Shown: positions 42,315 through 51,582, numbered from the stretch's first letter. The stretch is DNA of 64,000 nucleotides from Brevibacterium aurantiacum (GCF_900169065.1 NZ_FXZB01000014.1:1-64000), one strand, 5' to 3'. Notes: generated from the sequence alone by a model not told the origin. Program-made: numbers and translations.

Positions 42315-43480
42315 GCATCCAACAGGATTCGAACTCGCTCGACACCAACGTCTCCAAGAAGTCCGGGCTGGCGACGACAGCGCAGACACCGCGCGCCAGC
42401 TTCACCACCGCCATCGGCCTCGTCATCGAACGCGAGATCATGGTCCGCATCAAGTCGAAGGCGTTCATGGTCTCGACCTTGCTGAGCATCGTCCTCTTCG
42501 GTGCACTCGTCGCGGTGTCAGGGTCGCTGCCCTCACTGTTCTCCTCCACGGACAAAGTGGCGGTCACCTCGGCGGGGGCACAGGCTGTCGAAGGAATCGA
42601 CGGGATCGAACTCGTCTCCGTGGACAGCGTCGATGAGGCGAAGGAACTTGTGAAGTCGGAAGACGTCACGGCTGCTGTCGTCGATGACCCGGCGTCCCCG
42701 GTCGGTGTCACCGTCATCGCCGAACGCTCCGCACCCGAGTCGCTGACCGGCGAGCTCAGCCAGGTCCCGACTGTCGAACTCCTCGACCCCGACGCCCCGG
42801 ATCCGGGCCTGACCTACATGATCGGACTGGGCCTCGGCCTTGTGTTCTTCATGTCGGCGGTGACCTTCGGAACGACCATCGCCTCCTCTGTGGTGGAGGA
42901 GAAGCAGTCCCGGATCGTCGAGATCCTGCTGGCCTCCACCTCGGCGAAGGTGCTGATGTTCGGCAAGGTTCTTGCGTGTTCCCTCCTCGCCTTCGCACAG
43001 ATCGGACTGACCGCGCTCTCCGTCCTCATCGGCGCCGCCATCAGCGGAAACGATCTGGTCCTCGGCAAGGTCACGGAGCCGATCGCCTGGTTCATTCCAC
43101 TCTTCATCGTCGGCTTCGTCATGATTGCTTCCCTCTATGCAGCGGCCGCATCGATGGTCTCTCGGACGGAAGATCTGGGCTCGACGTCCAGCCCGATCAT
43201 GATGCTCATCTTCCTGCCCTATATGGCGGTCATCCTCTTCTCGTCCAACGAGGCCGTGATGGCTGTGATGTCCTACATACCGTTCTCCGCAGCGGTCGCG
43301 GTCCCGATGCGCGTCTTCCTCGGCACGATCGAATGGTGGGAGCCGTTGGTATCGCTGCTCATCCTGGCAGTCACCACGATTCTGGCTCTGCTGCTGGCGA
43401 CCCGGATCTTCGAACGCTCCATCCTGCAGTCGGGTCCGAAGGTGTCGTGGAAGCAGGCGCTGAGCAGGTCGAAAGGCTGA
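42311..43480 (+). CDS. ABC-2 type permease (NatB-like)
   Basis: A 389-residue permease with an N-terminal helix (residues about 52-72) and five or six clustered C-terminal helices (about 175-370). The extracytoplasmic loop between them is about 100 residues (VAVTSAGAQAVEGIDGIEL...), as in NatB. The helix 2 region FFMSAVTFGTTIASSVVEEKQSRIVEILLAS is the characteristic ABC-2 coupling segment. It is translationally coupled to the ATPase. Confidence 0.92.
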   Translation: MSIQQDSNSLDTNVSKKSGLATTAQTPRASFTTAIGLVIEREIMVRIKSKAFMVSTLLSIVLFGALVAVSGSLPSLFSSTDKVAVTSAGAQAVEGIDGIELVSVDSVDEAKELVKSEDVTAAVVDDPASPVGVTVIAERSAPESLTGELSQVPTVELLDPDAPDPGLTYMIGLGLGLVFFMSAVTFGTTIASSVVEEKQSRIVEILLASTSAKVLMFGKVLACSLLAFAQIGLTALSVLIGAAISGNDLVLGKVTEPIAWFIPLFIVGFVMIASLYAAAASMVSRTEDLGSTSSPIMMLIFLPYMAVILFSSNEAVMAVMSYIPFSAAVAVPMRVFLGTIEWWEPLVSLLILAVTTILALLLATRIFERSILQSGPKVSWKQALSRSKG

Positions 43481-43764
43481 GCTTCTCCAGCAGTTGTGCG
43501 TGACTGCAGCCAACCGAAGTCGCAGACGATGCAGGCAGCGCCGGGACCCCGCCTCAGGTAGTGGATAAATACCGTTGGAGGCATTGTCACCTGCGCTGAT
43601 CCGCTATTTTGATTACTCAACTTTGAGTTCATGACGTCAGATCAAGAAGATACAGGCGCACCTGATGACGCCATTTGTCACTACATTCGCGAACGATTCC
43701 TTTCGACACCTGGCAGACTAGATGGCAACTGTGGTGAAACATTTAACGTGGAGGGCTGACAGCA

Positions 43765-44409
43765 GTGGCGGAAGCACCATCCGAGCGCAGTCGCAAAGAG
43801 CACCCCCATGCCGAAGCGAAGGCATCGCGCAGCACGTGGCGAAGATCTCTGAGCGTCGGATTGCAGTCTCTCGCATGGATCGTCGCTGGCATCTTCGCTC
43901 TGATCATCGTTCTTACGGTTCTCGTCCCCAGAATCATCGGCGCGGAACCTTACACGGTCGTTTCCGGGTCGATGGAGCCCACCATCCCCACTGGCTCGGT
44001 CGTCGTCTCCAAAAAGGTCAGTCCTGGCACAGTTGCATTCCGCGATGTCGTCACGTATCAGCTGAAATCCGGGGAACCGCTGACCGTCACTCACCGAGTC
44101 GTCGGTGTCGACAACATCGACGGGCAGACAAGGTTCAAGACGCAGGGAGACGCGAACACCTCCCCCGACCCTGAGCCGGTGCGACCGGAGCAGATCCGGG
44201 GAGTGGTGTCCTATCACGTGCCTCTGGTCGGATACCTGGGACAGCTCGTTCCGATGGGGGCACGCGAGGGAATTGCCACCGTCCTGGGAATTGGACTCAT
44301 CGCATATGCGTTAATTGTGCTGATCAGCAGTGCTTTAGGTCGAAAGAAGAACTCTGCTGACACAAGGGATTCTGACGAAACGGTCCAGTCGAAGCGCGGT
44401 CGACATTAA
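43765..44409 (+). CDS. SipW-type signal peptidase I
   Basis: A 214-residue S26 signal peptidase of the ER/archaeal (SipW) type. TM1 is at about 32-56. The catalytic serine is in VVSGSMEPTIPTGSVV, and the general base is histidine in VTHRVVGV rather than lysine. A second TM sits at about 168-190 (IATVLGIGLIAYALIVLISS). The GTG start at 43765 follows GGAGGG. Four genes for exported proteins follow, three with SipW-style N-termini, so this enzyme is expected to process them. Local base composition is more AT-rich than the rest of the window. Confidence 0.93.
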   Translation: MAEAPSERSRKEHPHAEAKASRSTWRRSLSVGLQSLAWIVAGIFALIIVLTVLVPRIIGAEPYTVVSGSMEPTIPTGSVVVSKKVSPGTVAFRDVVTYQLKSGEPLTVTHRVVGVDNIDGQTRFKTQGDANTSPDPEPVRPEQIRGVVSYHVPLVGYLGQLVPMGAREGIATVLGIGLIAYALIVLISSALGRKKNSADTRDSDETVQSKRGRH

Positions 44410-44555
44410 TTCCAATGTGTTCAAAACTACATTGCTGGCCCGCTTGATATTAGTTACCATTTTAGTAGTAGCTGTGGACAACGCCTGTCCTTAGAAGTGT
44501 GGGCCGCTCACAGCGACTATCACTCCTTTTCGCACTCTCACCCTCAGGACTGACA

Positions 44556-45143
44556 TTGAAGAAATCCACAAAGGCACTCATCGCAGGCGGCATCGGCGTC
44601 GCACTCCTCGTCGGCGGTGCAGGCACCGTCGCATTCTGGACCGACGAAGCGGACGGAGGCGACGGAGTGATCACTGCAGGCACCCTCGACCTCGGCACGC
44701 CGGCCGGCGGTGGCTGGGAGATCAGCCACGCTGGTGACGGCTCCGGCACTGCCACTGCCCCTGTCGCATTCAACCCCGAGTCCGACCAGATCGTCCCCGG
44801 CGACATCCTCACCTATGCCCAGAACATCCCCGTCACCCTCGAAGGTGAAAACATCGCGGCCCAGTTCGACGGCGCTATCGATGTCACCGCCAACGGAGCA
44901 GACGCCGACACCGCTCTCGCGGCGGCACTCGAAAAAGAGGATCTCGCCGCTACCGACATCTCGGGAGCGACGGGCGACCTTTCCTTCGACAACGGCAAGT
45001 TGACCGGCGAAGGAACCGGAAACGTCGAGGTCACCACGACGGTCAAGTTCCCGTGGGGCACCGAGGGCCAGTACAACCCGGCGAAGCTCGGATCGCTCAA
45101 TTTCGCGGTCGACTACAAGCTCACTCAGGTTCCAGGCAACTGA
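44556..45143 (+). CDS. Small SipW-dependent secreted protein (alternate-type signal peptide)
   Basis: A 195-residue exported protein. It starts at a TTG (44556) after CAGGAC; the longer frame upstream does not look like a signal peptide. The leader LKKSTKALIAGGIGVALL ends in GGAGTVAFWTDEA, the [A-x-W-T-D/S] pattern seen in alternate SipW-cleaved signals. The mature part is Thr/Asp/Gly-rich, cysteine-free and beta-predicted (VITAGTLDLGTP..., TTTVKFPWGTEG...), like TasA/camelysin-type fibre subunits. Followed by a strong terminator. Confidence 0.85.
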   Translation: MKKSTKALIAGGIGVALLVGGAGTVAFWTDEADGGDGVITAGTLDLGTPAGGGWEISHAGDGSGTATAPVAFNPESDQIVPGDILTYAQNIPVTLEGENIAAQFDGAIDVTANGADADTALAAALEKEDLAATDISGATGDLSFDNGKLTGEGTGNVEVTTTVKFPWGTEGQYNPAKLGSLNFAVDYKLTQVPGN

Positions 45144-45151
45144 TCCTGCCG

Positions 45152-45194
45152 TCACCGAGGTGGGCGCGAGTACCGATACGCCCCACCTCGGTGA
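45152..45194 (+). terminator. Rho-independent terminator inside the SipW locus
   Basis: A 13-bp perfect stem, TCACCGAGGTGGG (45152-45164) with CCCACCTCGGTGA (45182-45194), followed by TTTGTACCTTTT. It should end or attenuate transcription after the first small secreted protein, making that subunit more abundant than the downstream ones. Confidence 0.82.
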
Positions 45195-45234
45195 TTTGTA
45201 CCTTTTCATCATTTAGCTTTCGAGGAGATTGCGC

Positions 45235-45885
45235 ATGTCCGCACGCCGTGCCGTGTTTGCTGCCGCTGCAGCCGCGACTGCGGGCGCTCTGCTCCTCGGC
45301 GGCAATGCGACATATGCAGCATGGTCGGACTCCGCGAAGTCTGAAAAGACAACAATCACTGCTGGGACATTAGCAGCAGAAATCACGCAGTCCGACCCAG
45401 CGTCTGTGGCGATGGGCGAGGGCGCAAGTGCGGGCATCTTCCCGGGTGATAACAGCAAGGGAATCATCCCGGGCGCACAAGGACAACGCTGGACGTACAC
45501 AGTGACAAACTCTTCCAAGTCAGCAGTCACTGCGAACGTCGCGCTCAAAATCAACGGGTCAGTATCCAATGCCACCGACTACGCGGCGATCCGGCCGTAT
45601 CTCAAGGCGACAACCAAGGTGGGCGCCACAACGACTGAAATCCCGAGCAGCGCATTCACGGCATCCGGCTTCCAGCACACCGTCAAACTCGGTGACAAAT
45701 TGGCTCCAGGTAAGAAAGCGACCATCGAACTCACACTCTCGATGCCTGCAACCGTCACGAATTCGCAGGGTCAAAAGGTTGATGTCGCTGTCGAGCTGAT
45801 CAAGCATCGCAGCGCGACTACTGATGCTCAGAAGATCTTCACCATGGAGAATTCCGCAAGCCTTTCGCAGGTTGGCCAACCGTGA
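45235..45885 (+). CDS. Second SipW-dependent secreted protein
   Basis: A 216-residue exported protein. The ATG at 45235 follows GAGGAGATT. The signal SARRAVFAAAAAATAGALLL ends GGNATYAAWSDSAK, the same A-x-W-S-D motif after the hydrophobic core as its neighbour. The mature domain opens with KTTITAGTLAAEI, closely parallel to VITAGTLDLG in the first protein, so the two are probably paralogous fibre or matrix subunits. No cysteines in the mature part. It overlaps the next gene's GTG start. Confidence 0.85.
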   Translation: MSARRAVFAAAAAATAGALLLGGNATYAAWSDSAKSEKTTITAGTLAAEITQSDPASVAMGEGASAGIFPGDNSKGIIPGAQGQRWTYTVTNSSKSAVTANVALKINGSVSNATDYAAIRPYLKATTKVGATTTEIPSSAFTASGFQHTVKLGDKLAPGKKATIELTLSMPATVTNSQGQKVDVAVELIKHRSATTDAQKIFTMENSASLSQVGQP

Positions 45886-46859
45886 AACATCAGAACTCCG
45901 CCGGTCGCACAAAGCGCATCTGGATAGTCGTCGCTGTACTCTCTGCACTCGTATTGTTGTTCCCGATCGGTTTCACGACTGCGTATCTCACGGACAAAGT
46001 CACTGCGAGCAAGACCTCCGGCGGTACGGGGCGATGGTGCTCGGTGCCTAACCCGAAACAGCATCCAAACGTCTACCGCCTCAAGGAATTCCCTCGCTAT
46101 TCAGACGCCAAGGAGGGCACCGAGAACCCCTTCTCCGCCAACCCTGGATTCATCATCGTGCCTGTCGTCAACACGAATGGAGAGTTTGCACCCACCGATG
46201 GAAGCGGTGCAGGTACAGCCGGATCTCGCGACCTCAGTGTGCGGCTATGGTCATGCGACGCGACGAGTCAGTCAACGAATTCATCCATCAAAGTGACCGG
46301 ATGGCGAGCAACAGGTAGTGCAACTCCGTACTGGCTGTCAGAGAAAAGTGCTGGATTCGCCGGACAACGGCTCGACCCCACACGTGGATTTGGCCTGGAA
46401 TTGGCAAAACTCCACGTTCGTGGAACATCTCGGCTCACCGGCTGGCTCCAACATCTGACCGGTAGCGACCGACAACTCTATACATGGATTTTGTCGTCCA
46501 ATCGCACCAAAACCGACCTCTCTGCCGACCCTGACTGCCTTACGCACTTATGCGTTATCAATATCAAAGAGGTTCCGAGCTTTCAACAGGCGTTCAAGAA
46601 CGACACCGGTGGAGCAGGTGCTCCTTCGAATTCTGTCGAATACTCGGGTCAGAGTTATTGGAATGACTCCGGCGACTTGTCTCCGAACAATCCTCGCAAT
46701 GTCCGGATGACGAGCTACTCAGGAGCCCGGCGGCCCCCATTCGCCCAAGGCCAACGACCGACGTCGACCGATGGCAGGCAAGTCCAGTGGGTCGTCATGG
46801 AGTGGTGGGGCTCGACTGCCCCGAGCGATGACATGGTCGCCGAGGTTGTACTCCGATGA
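45882..46859 (+). CDS. Larger SipW-locus surface protein of unknown function
   Basis: A 325-residue protein starting at a GTG that overlaps the stop of the previous gene, so translation is coupled. A hydrophobic segment (IVVAVLSALVLLFPIGFTTAYL) precedes TDKVTASKTSGG, which again resembles a SipW-type site. The mature part contains a few cysteines (GRWCSVP, LWSCDATS, DPDCLTHLCVI) and many Ser, Arg and Trp residues, and matches no family I can name. By position it may be a minor, tip or assembly protein. The coding DNA is noticeably less GC-biased than that of the flanking operons. Confidence 0.8.
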   Translation: MKHQNSAGRTKRIWIVVAVLSALVLLFPIGFTTAYLTDKVTASKTSGGTGRWCSVPNPKQHPNVYRLKEFPRYSDAKEGTENPFSANPGFIIVPVVNTNGEFAPTDGSGAGTAGSRDLSVRLWSCDATSQSTNSSIKVTGWRATGSATPYWLSEKSAGFAGQRLDPTRGFGLELAKLHVRGTSRLTGWLQHLTGSDRQLYTWILSSNRTKTDLSADPDCLTHLCVINIKEVPSFQQAFKNDTGGAGAPSNSVEYSGQSYWNDSGDLSPNNPRNVRMTSYSGARRPPFAQGQRPTSTDGRQVQWVVMEWWGSTAPSDDMVAEVVLR

Positions 46860-47764
46860 GGCCTCTCGCGACACGACCGGGCATCACCTCAGTCTTCGCG
46901 CTGATACTCGCCCTATTTGTCCTGGTTGCCGCTTCCCCCGTCTCAGCTTCTCCGCAAGGCCAGCTCACCGTCACCCTCCCCGACGGCACTGCCCCTAAGA
47001 GCATGTTTGCCGAGACCACTCTCGTTCCAGGTGGCACGACTGAGGAGAAGCTCATCGTCTCCCAGAACACGGGCGAGCCTGTCAGGACAGGTATCCGTTT
47101 AGAACAGCTGTCCACAAACGATCCGCTCGTGGACGAGTCTGAACTCGTCCTGGATGGATTGGGTGAATCAGTCACAGTTCCACTGGGTCAAGTTCTCAAG
47201 TCAGGGGCCCCGGTTTGGCTCGGCGATCTGCCCTCAGATGACAAAGCCACGGTGACAATCGGCGTTCATCTTCCGGAATCTGCGACCAACGACACCCAAC
47301 GCGAACGATCGCGCTTTCGCATCATTGTGACTGCGCAGGAGGAGCCGGGCGCTTCCCCGCCCCCTACGTCATCTCCCACTCCCACAGCTTCTCCCACAGA
47401 TCCCAGCGATGCTTCCAGCGACGAAGATGCTGGGACCGACGACTCGTCCACGGCCGACGCCACTTCGGGCGCCGACGATTCGGCAAACGACAACGCTGAC
47501 ACCTCAGCCGGTTCCGAGCGATCTGCAGAATCAGACAGCTCCGACAAAGGAGATGGCTCCGGAGGCTCCAAAAACTCTCAAGGTTCCGATCAGGTCGAGG
47601 GCTCCGCAGATGCGGGAGACTCCGACGACCCCGGTGGAGACCTCCCGCGCACTGGCGCGAGCGTGTTTGCCGCACTTCTCGTGGCAGCAGCGCTTCTGCT
47701 TGCCGGAGTCTTTGCCGTCCAGGCCAGCCGGAGACGTACCCGTTCCAACCGCGAGTTCGGCTGA
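46856..47764 (+). CDS. LPxTG cell-wall-anchored protein of the SipW locus
   Basis: A 302-residue protein with ATGA overlap to the preceding gene. Signal peptide about 1-32 (LALFVLVAASPVSAS). A beta-rich domain of about 130 residues follows (GQLTVTLPDGTAPK..., TVTIGVHLPESATND). Residues about 160-258 are a Ser/Asp/Thr/Pro low-complexity stalk. The C-terminus is a complete sorting signal: LPRTG, a hydrophobic helix, then ASRRRTRSN. It should be attached to peptidoglycan by a sortase, though none is encoded in this window. It is the likely wall anchor of the structure formed by the SipW substrates. Confidence 0.9.
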   Translation: MRPLATRPGITSVFALILALFVLVAASPVSASPQGQLTVTLPDGTAPKSMFAETTLVPGGTTEEKLIVSQNTGEPVRTGIRLEQLSTNDPLVDESELVLDGLGESVTVPLGQVLKSGAPVWLGDLPSDDKATVTIGVHLPESATNDTQRERSRFRIIVTAQEEPGASPPPTSSPTPTASPTDPSDASSDEDAGTDDSSTADATSGADDSANDNADTSAGSERSAESDSSDKGDGSGGSKNSQGSDQVEGSADAGDSDDPGGDLPRTGASVFAALLVAAALLLAGVFAVQASRRRTRSNREFG

Positions 47765-47810
47765 AGTCTTCCCCCTTGTGCGCGGCATCCAGTCGTGATT
47801 GCGTTGTCAT

Positions 47811-48392
47811 ATGACCCTTCCAGAGTTGACTCTGCCGCTGACCACCGATCGACTCATCCTGCGCGCGTATCGGGAGTCCGACGCCGAGGCGCTGCTTCCG
47901 ATCTACTCCCGTGAGGATGTGGCGCGGTTCCTCCTCTGCGATCCTTGGACCGCCGAGGAGTCACGGACGGAAATTTCCAAGCGCATTCCGAAGACCGGTT
48001 TGGATACCGAGTCACGTGCGCTCTCGCTGGTCATTGAGACCAAGGATGGACTCGACGATATCGAAGGGTCAGTCATCATCGGCGACCTCGGCATCTGGCT
48101 CAACGGCGAATCAGCAGACAAGGCCGAGATCGGCTGGGTGCTCAATCCGGCTGCCGGTGGTCATGGCTTCGCTTCGGAAGCGGCCACGGCCATGCTCAAC
48201 GTCGCATTCGATCACTACGGTCTCCATCGGGTCATCGCTCAGATGGATGCCCGGAACACCGCCTCGGCGAAGCTGGCCACACGCATCGGCATGCACCAGG
48301 AGGCTCATCTGCGCCAAGATTGGTGGACTAAGGGCGAGTGGTCAGACACCCTCATCTTCGGGATGCTGAGCAGCGACCGTCAGGTGGCCTGA
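47811..48392 (+). CDS. GNAT family N-acetyltransferase (RimJ/RimL-like)
   Basis: A 193-residue acetyltransferase: LTTDRLILRAYRESDAEALLPIYSREDVARFL at the start, the acetyl-CoA binding motif WVLNPAAGGHGFASEAATAML, and the terminal DARNTASAKLATRIGMHQEAHLRQDWWTKGEWSD. The ATG at 47811 gives the canonical N-terminus. Substrate (protein N-terminus, amino acid or antibiotic) is unknown. Confidence 0.9.
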   Translation: MTLPELTLPLTTDRLILRAYRESDAEALLPIYSREDVARFLLCDPWTAEESRTEISKRIPKTGLDTESRALSLVIETKDGLDDIEGSVIIGDLGIWLNGESADKAEIGWVLNPAAGGHGFASEAATAMLNVAFDHYGLHRVIAQMDARNTASAKLATRIGMHQEAHLRQDWWTKGEWSDTLIFGMLSSDRQVA

Positions 48393-48395
48393 GCT

Positions 48396-49130
48396 CTATG
48401 GCGTCCTGCGGCGCAGCGTCAGGGAACCGACGATGACGGCGCCGACGATCCAACAGCCGATGAAGAGGATGCGCACCCAGATATAGGCCGTGTCTTCACT
48501 GCCGGTCGACACCGCAGTCAGAGCGTCGATCGCATGTGACAGTGGCAGCCAGTCACCGATCACCTCGAGCACGTCCGGCAGCTGATCGCGGGGAAGGAAG
48601 ATGCCGCCCAGCAGAATCTGCGGGAACACGAGCAGCGGCATGAACTGCACGACCTGGAACTCGGTGCGCGCGAATGCGCTGGCGAGCAGCCCGAGCGCCG
48701 TACCGAGCAGTGCATCCGCAATGGCGACGACGAAGAGCAGCACGATCGACTCTTCGATCTCCAGTCCGCACACCACCGTGGCGAAGCCCACCGCGATCGC
48801 CGTCTGCACCACCGCCAGCAGACCGAAGGCCACGGTATATCCGAGGATGAAGTCGCCGCGGCCCAAGGGCATCGACAGCAGACGTTCGAGGGTGCCGCTG
48901 CGCCGCTCTCTCAGTGTGCTGATGCTCGTGACGAGGAACATCACGATGAAGGGGAACAGCGCGAGCATCGCTGGGCCGATCCTGTCGAAGACATCCGTCT
49001 CGTCGAAGATCCAGGCCACAAGGCCGATGAGCAGGCTGGGCACGACGAGCAGCAGTGCGATCGTGCGCGGGTCGTTGCGGATCTGGAGCAGCACACGCCC
49101 TGCCGTGGCCAAGGTGCGCGAAGGAGTCAT
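48396..49130 (-). CDS. ABC-2 type permease (DrrB/NodJ-like)
   Basis: A 244-residue permease with six hydrophobic helices. The TMs around residues 25-45, 55-75 and 95-125 frame STLRERRSGTLERLLSMPLGRGDFILGY, the classical coupling segment. It overlaps its ATPase gene by ATGA and forms a two-gene exporter. Likely a drug or lipid exporter. Confidence 0.9.
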   Translation of the reverse strand: MTPSRTLATAGRVLLQIRNDPRTIALLLVVPSLLIGLVAWIFDETDVFDRIGPAMLALFPFIVMFLVTSISTLRERRSGTLERLLSMPLGRGDFILGYTVAFGLLAVVQTAIAVGFATVVCGLEIEESIVLLFVVAIADALLGTALGLLASAFARTEFQVVQFMPLLVFPQILLGGIFLPRDQLPDVLEVIGDWLPLSHAIDALTAVSTGSEDTAYIWVRILFIGCWIVGAVIVGSLTLRRRTP

Positions 49131-49924
49131 CTCTTCGTCCCCTTCGCGCCTCGCCTGCCCTGCGACGGCGGGCTCGTCGCCAACAGTCTCTTCGAGACAG
49201 AATCCCTCTTAGCAGTGTCGGCCTCGATGATGCGCAGAAATGCTTCCTCCGCCGAGGCGGCCCGCGTGTTCTCGAGCAGCTCGCTCGGAGTCGTATCGGC
49301 GATCACCGCGCCCTCACGCATCAGCAGCAGCCGGTCACACCGAGTGGCCTCATCCATGACGTGACTCGAGACGAGCAGCGTCGCCCCATCGTCTGCGATG
49401 CGGCGAAAGATGGCCCAGAGCTCGGAACGCAGGACCGGATCGAGCCCGACCGTGGGCTCATCGAGGACCAACAGCTCCGGCGACCCGAGCATCGCCGCCG
49501 CCAGCGACACACGATTGGCCTGCCCGCCGGAGAGCGTGCGGGCAAGCTGATCGGCCTGGCCTCTCAGATCGGTGCGCTCGATGACGCGCTCGACATCGGA
49601 CTTCGCCACGCCCTGCACCCGGGCGAAGTAGGCCAGGTTCGCGCGCACCGAGAGGTCATCGTAGATGCTGGCCAACTGCGTCATATATCCGACTTTGTGG
49701 CGCAGAGGTGCCGAGCCTGCGGGCTCGCCGAGCACTTTGACGGTTCCGCCGCTGACGATCTGGACACCGACGATGGCGCGCATGAGCGTCGTCTTGCCGC
49801 TGCCGCTGGGCCCGAGCAGTCCGACGATGGCACCGCGCGGCAGGGTCAGGTCGAGACTGTCGATCACGGTCGTTCGCCCGCGTCGAATCGTCAGCCCTCG
49901 AGCCTCGATCGCGTTGCTCGTCAT
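49127..49924 (-). CDS. ABC transporter ATP-binding protein (DrrA-like)
   Basis: A 265-residue ABC ATPase with Walker A GPSGSGKTTLMRAIV, signature TLSGGQANRVSLAAAMLG, Walker B LLVLDEPTVGLDPVLRSEL and the histidine in LLVSSHVMDEA. The open frame runs to 50527, but everything before the ATG at 49924 lacks similarity and reads antisense over the aminotransferase gene. It ends in a Ser/Arg/Lys-rich tail. Confidence 0.91.
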   Translation of the reverse strand: MTSNAIEARGLTIRRGRTTVIDSLDLTLPRGAIVGLLGPSGSGKTTLMRAIVGVQIVSGGTVKVLGEPAGSAPLRHKVGYMTQLASIYDDLSVRANLAYFARVQGVAKSDVERVIERTDLRGQADQLARTLSGGQANRVSLAAAMLGSPELLVLDEPTVGLDPVLRSELWAIFRRIADDGATLLVSSHVMDEATRCDRLLLMREGAVIADTTPSELLENTRAASAEEAFLRIIEADTAKRDSVSKRLLATSPPSQGRRGAKGTKR

Positions 49925-50098
49925 ATGAAGAATAAGACTCCCGATATTGGCCCACGTCAAGTGACCCGTGATACCAAAGGTCTGGGAAACAATCCGAAAA
50001 CCGAGGCAAAGGTTCACGAAACGGGCCTCTGTTTGGTCAGAACCACCTCGGCGAGGGTCATAGCGTGGGAATAGCAAACGTCTCAGCGAAAGGTACAC

Positions 50099-51367
50099 AT
50101 GTACAGGCAGTCGTCGAAATTGGCCAATGTCCTCTATGACATTCGGGGACCCGTCCTCGAAGAGGCCGAGGCGATGGAGGCCAAGGGCCACACCATCCTC
50201 AAGCTCAACATCGGCAACCCTGCACCTTTCGGATTCGAAGCCCCCGAGGCGATCGTCCACGACATGGTCAAACAGCTGCCCGTGGCTCAGGGGTACTCGG
50301 ATTCCCGTGGAATCCTCTCCGGTCGCCGCGCCGTCGTCCAGTACTACGAGACCAGAGGCATCCACAATCTGGACACCCCCGAGGTGTTCCTGGGCAACGG
50401 AGTCAGCGAACTCATCACCCTGTCCCTGCAGGCCCTGTGCAATCCCGGCGACGAGATCCTCGTCCCCAGCCCCGACTATCCCCTGTGGACGGCATCGGTC
50501 GCCCTGGCCGGCGGCACCCCCAAGCACTACCTGTGCGACGAAGCCACCGCCTGGCAGCCCGACCTCGAGGATCTCGAATCGAAGATCACCGAGAACACCC
50601 GCGGCATCGTCGTCATCAATCCGAACAACCCGACGGGTGCGGTCTACTCACGCGAGACTCTGAAGAAGATCGTCGACATCGCACGCCGCCACGACCTCAT
50701 CATCTTCGCCGACGAGATCTACGAGAAGATCACCTACGACGACGTCGAGATGGTCAATATGGCTACCCTGACCGGTGACGATGTCCTGTGCCTGACCTAC
50801 TCGGGACTGTCGAAGGCCTACCGGATCGCCGGCTACCGCGCCGGCTGGCTGGCCATCACCGGACCGCTGTCCGAGGCCAAGAGCTACCTCGAGGGCATCA
50901 AACTCCTGGCCAATATGCGCATGTGCGCCAACGTTCCCGCCCAGCACGCAATCCAGGCGGCACTCGGCGGCAAGCAGTCGATCGGGGACCTGGTCCTTCC
51001 GCAGGGTCGCCTCGGTGCGCAGATGAACCTCGCGCATGAGGGGCTGAACTCCATCGACGGTGTCTCCGCGCACCGAGCCAGCGGTGCCCTCTACATGTTC
51101 GCGAAGCTCGATGTCGACAAATTCAACATCACCGATGACGAACAGTTCGCCCTCGACCTGTTGCGCGAACAGAAGATCCTCGTCTCCCACGGCACCGCCT
51201 TCAACTGGTCGAGTCCCGATCATTTCCGACTCGTCACCCTGCCCTCGGTTGAGGTCCTGGATGAGTCGATCAACCGCCTCGGCGAATTCCTCTCCGGATA
51301 CAAACAGAAGGCGAACAGCACGTGCGAACTGCCGACCGTCAAGGAGATGTCACCAGCAGCGGGGTAA
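50099..51367 (+). CDS. Class I aminotransferase (AlaA/AspC-like)
   Basis: A 422-residue fold-type I PLP aminotransferase. Conserved elements: KLNIGNPAPFGFEAPEA, NGVSELITLSLQAL, the PSPDYPLW ring-stacking region, VINPNNPTGAVYS with the PLP asparagine, ADEIYEKITYDD, and the Schiff-base lysine in LTYSGLSKAYRIAGYRAGW. Family members of this length are glutamate-pyruvate (AlaA) or aspartate aminotransferases in actinobacteria. A long inverted repeat follows the stop codon. Confidence 0.92.
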   Translation: MYRQSSKLANVLYDIRGPVLEEAEAMEAKGHTILKLNIGNPAPFGFEAPEAIVHDMVKQLPVAQGYSDSRGILSGRRAVVQYYETRGIHNLDTPEVFLGNGVSELITLSLQALCNPGDEILVPSPDYPLWTASVALAGGTPKHYLCDEATAWQPDLEDLESKITENTRGIVVINPNNPTGAVYSRETLKKIVDIARRHDLIIFADEIYEKITYDDVEMVNMATLTGDDVLCLTYSGLSKAYRIAGYRAGWLAITGPLSEAKSYLEGIKLLANMRMCANVPAQHAIQAALGGKQSIGDLVLPQGRLGAQMNLAHEGLNSIDGVSAHRASGALYMFAKLDVDKFNITDDEQFALDLLREQKILVSHGTAFNWSSPDHFRLVTLPSVEVLDESINRLGEFLSGYKQKANSTCELPTVKEMSPAAG

Positions 51368-51391
51368 AGCTCAACAATCAGCTTAGGCTCA

Positions 51392-51449
51392 ACGGTCGGC
51401 AACTGCTCCTTGAAATCGGACTCAGATTCGAGGAGAAGTTGCCGACCGT
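51392..51449 (+). terminator. Long hairpin after the aminotransferase gene
   Basis: Left arm 51392-51410 and right arm 51431-51449 pair over 19 positions with one mismatch (ACGGTCGGCAACT and CTCCT on the left); the loop is 20 bases. No clear T-tract follows. The coding end of the gene also contains TGCCGACCGT (51330-51339), which could pair with the left arm instead, so an alternative fold is possible. Confidence 0.55.
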
Positions 51450-51582
51450 TCGCATTCACATGACTCAGAGAGTCCAGAAACGTCACAGAAATTCATAGTC
51501 TAGTAATCGGATCGACTTAGTGGGTATTGTTGGCAGCGAACGAATTGCTCAACAATCTTCAGCTTGCTGAAAGGTCACCACT

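Noticed and set aside
49925..50527. N-terminal extension of the DrrA-like ATPase
   Set aside because: These codons are antisense to the aminotransferase gene and upstream of the natural ATG; no similarity to ABC ATPases.
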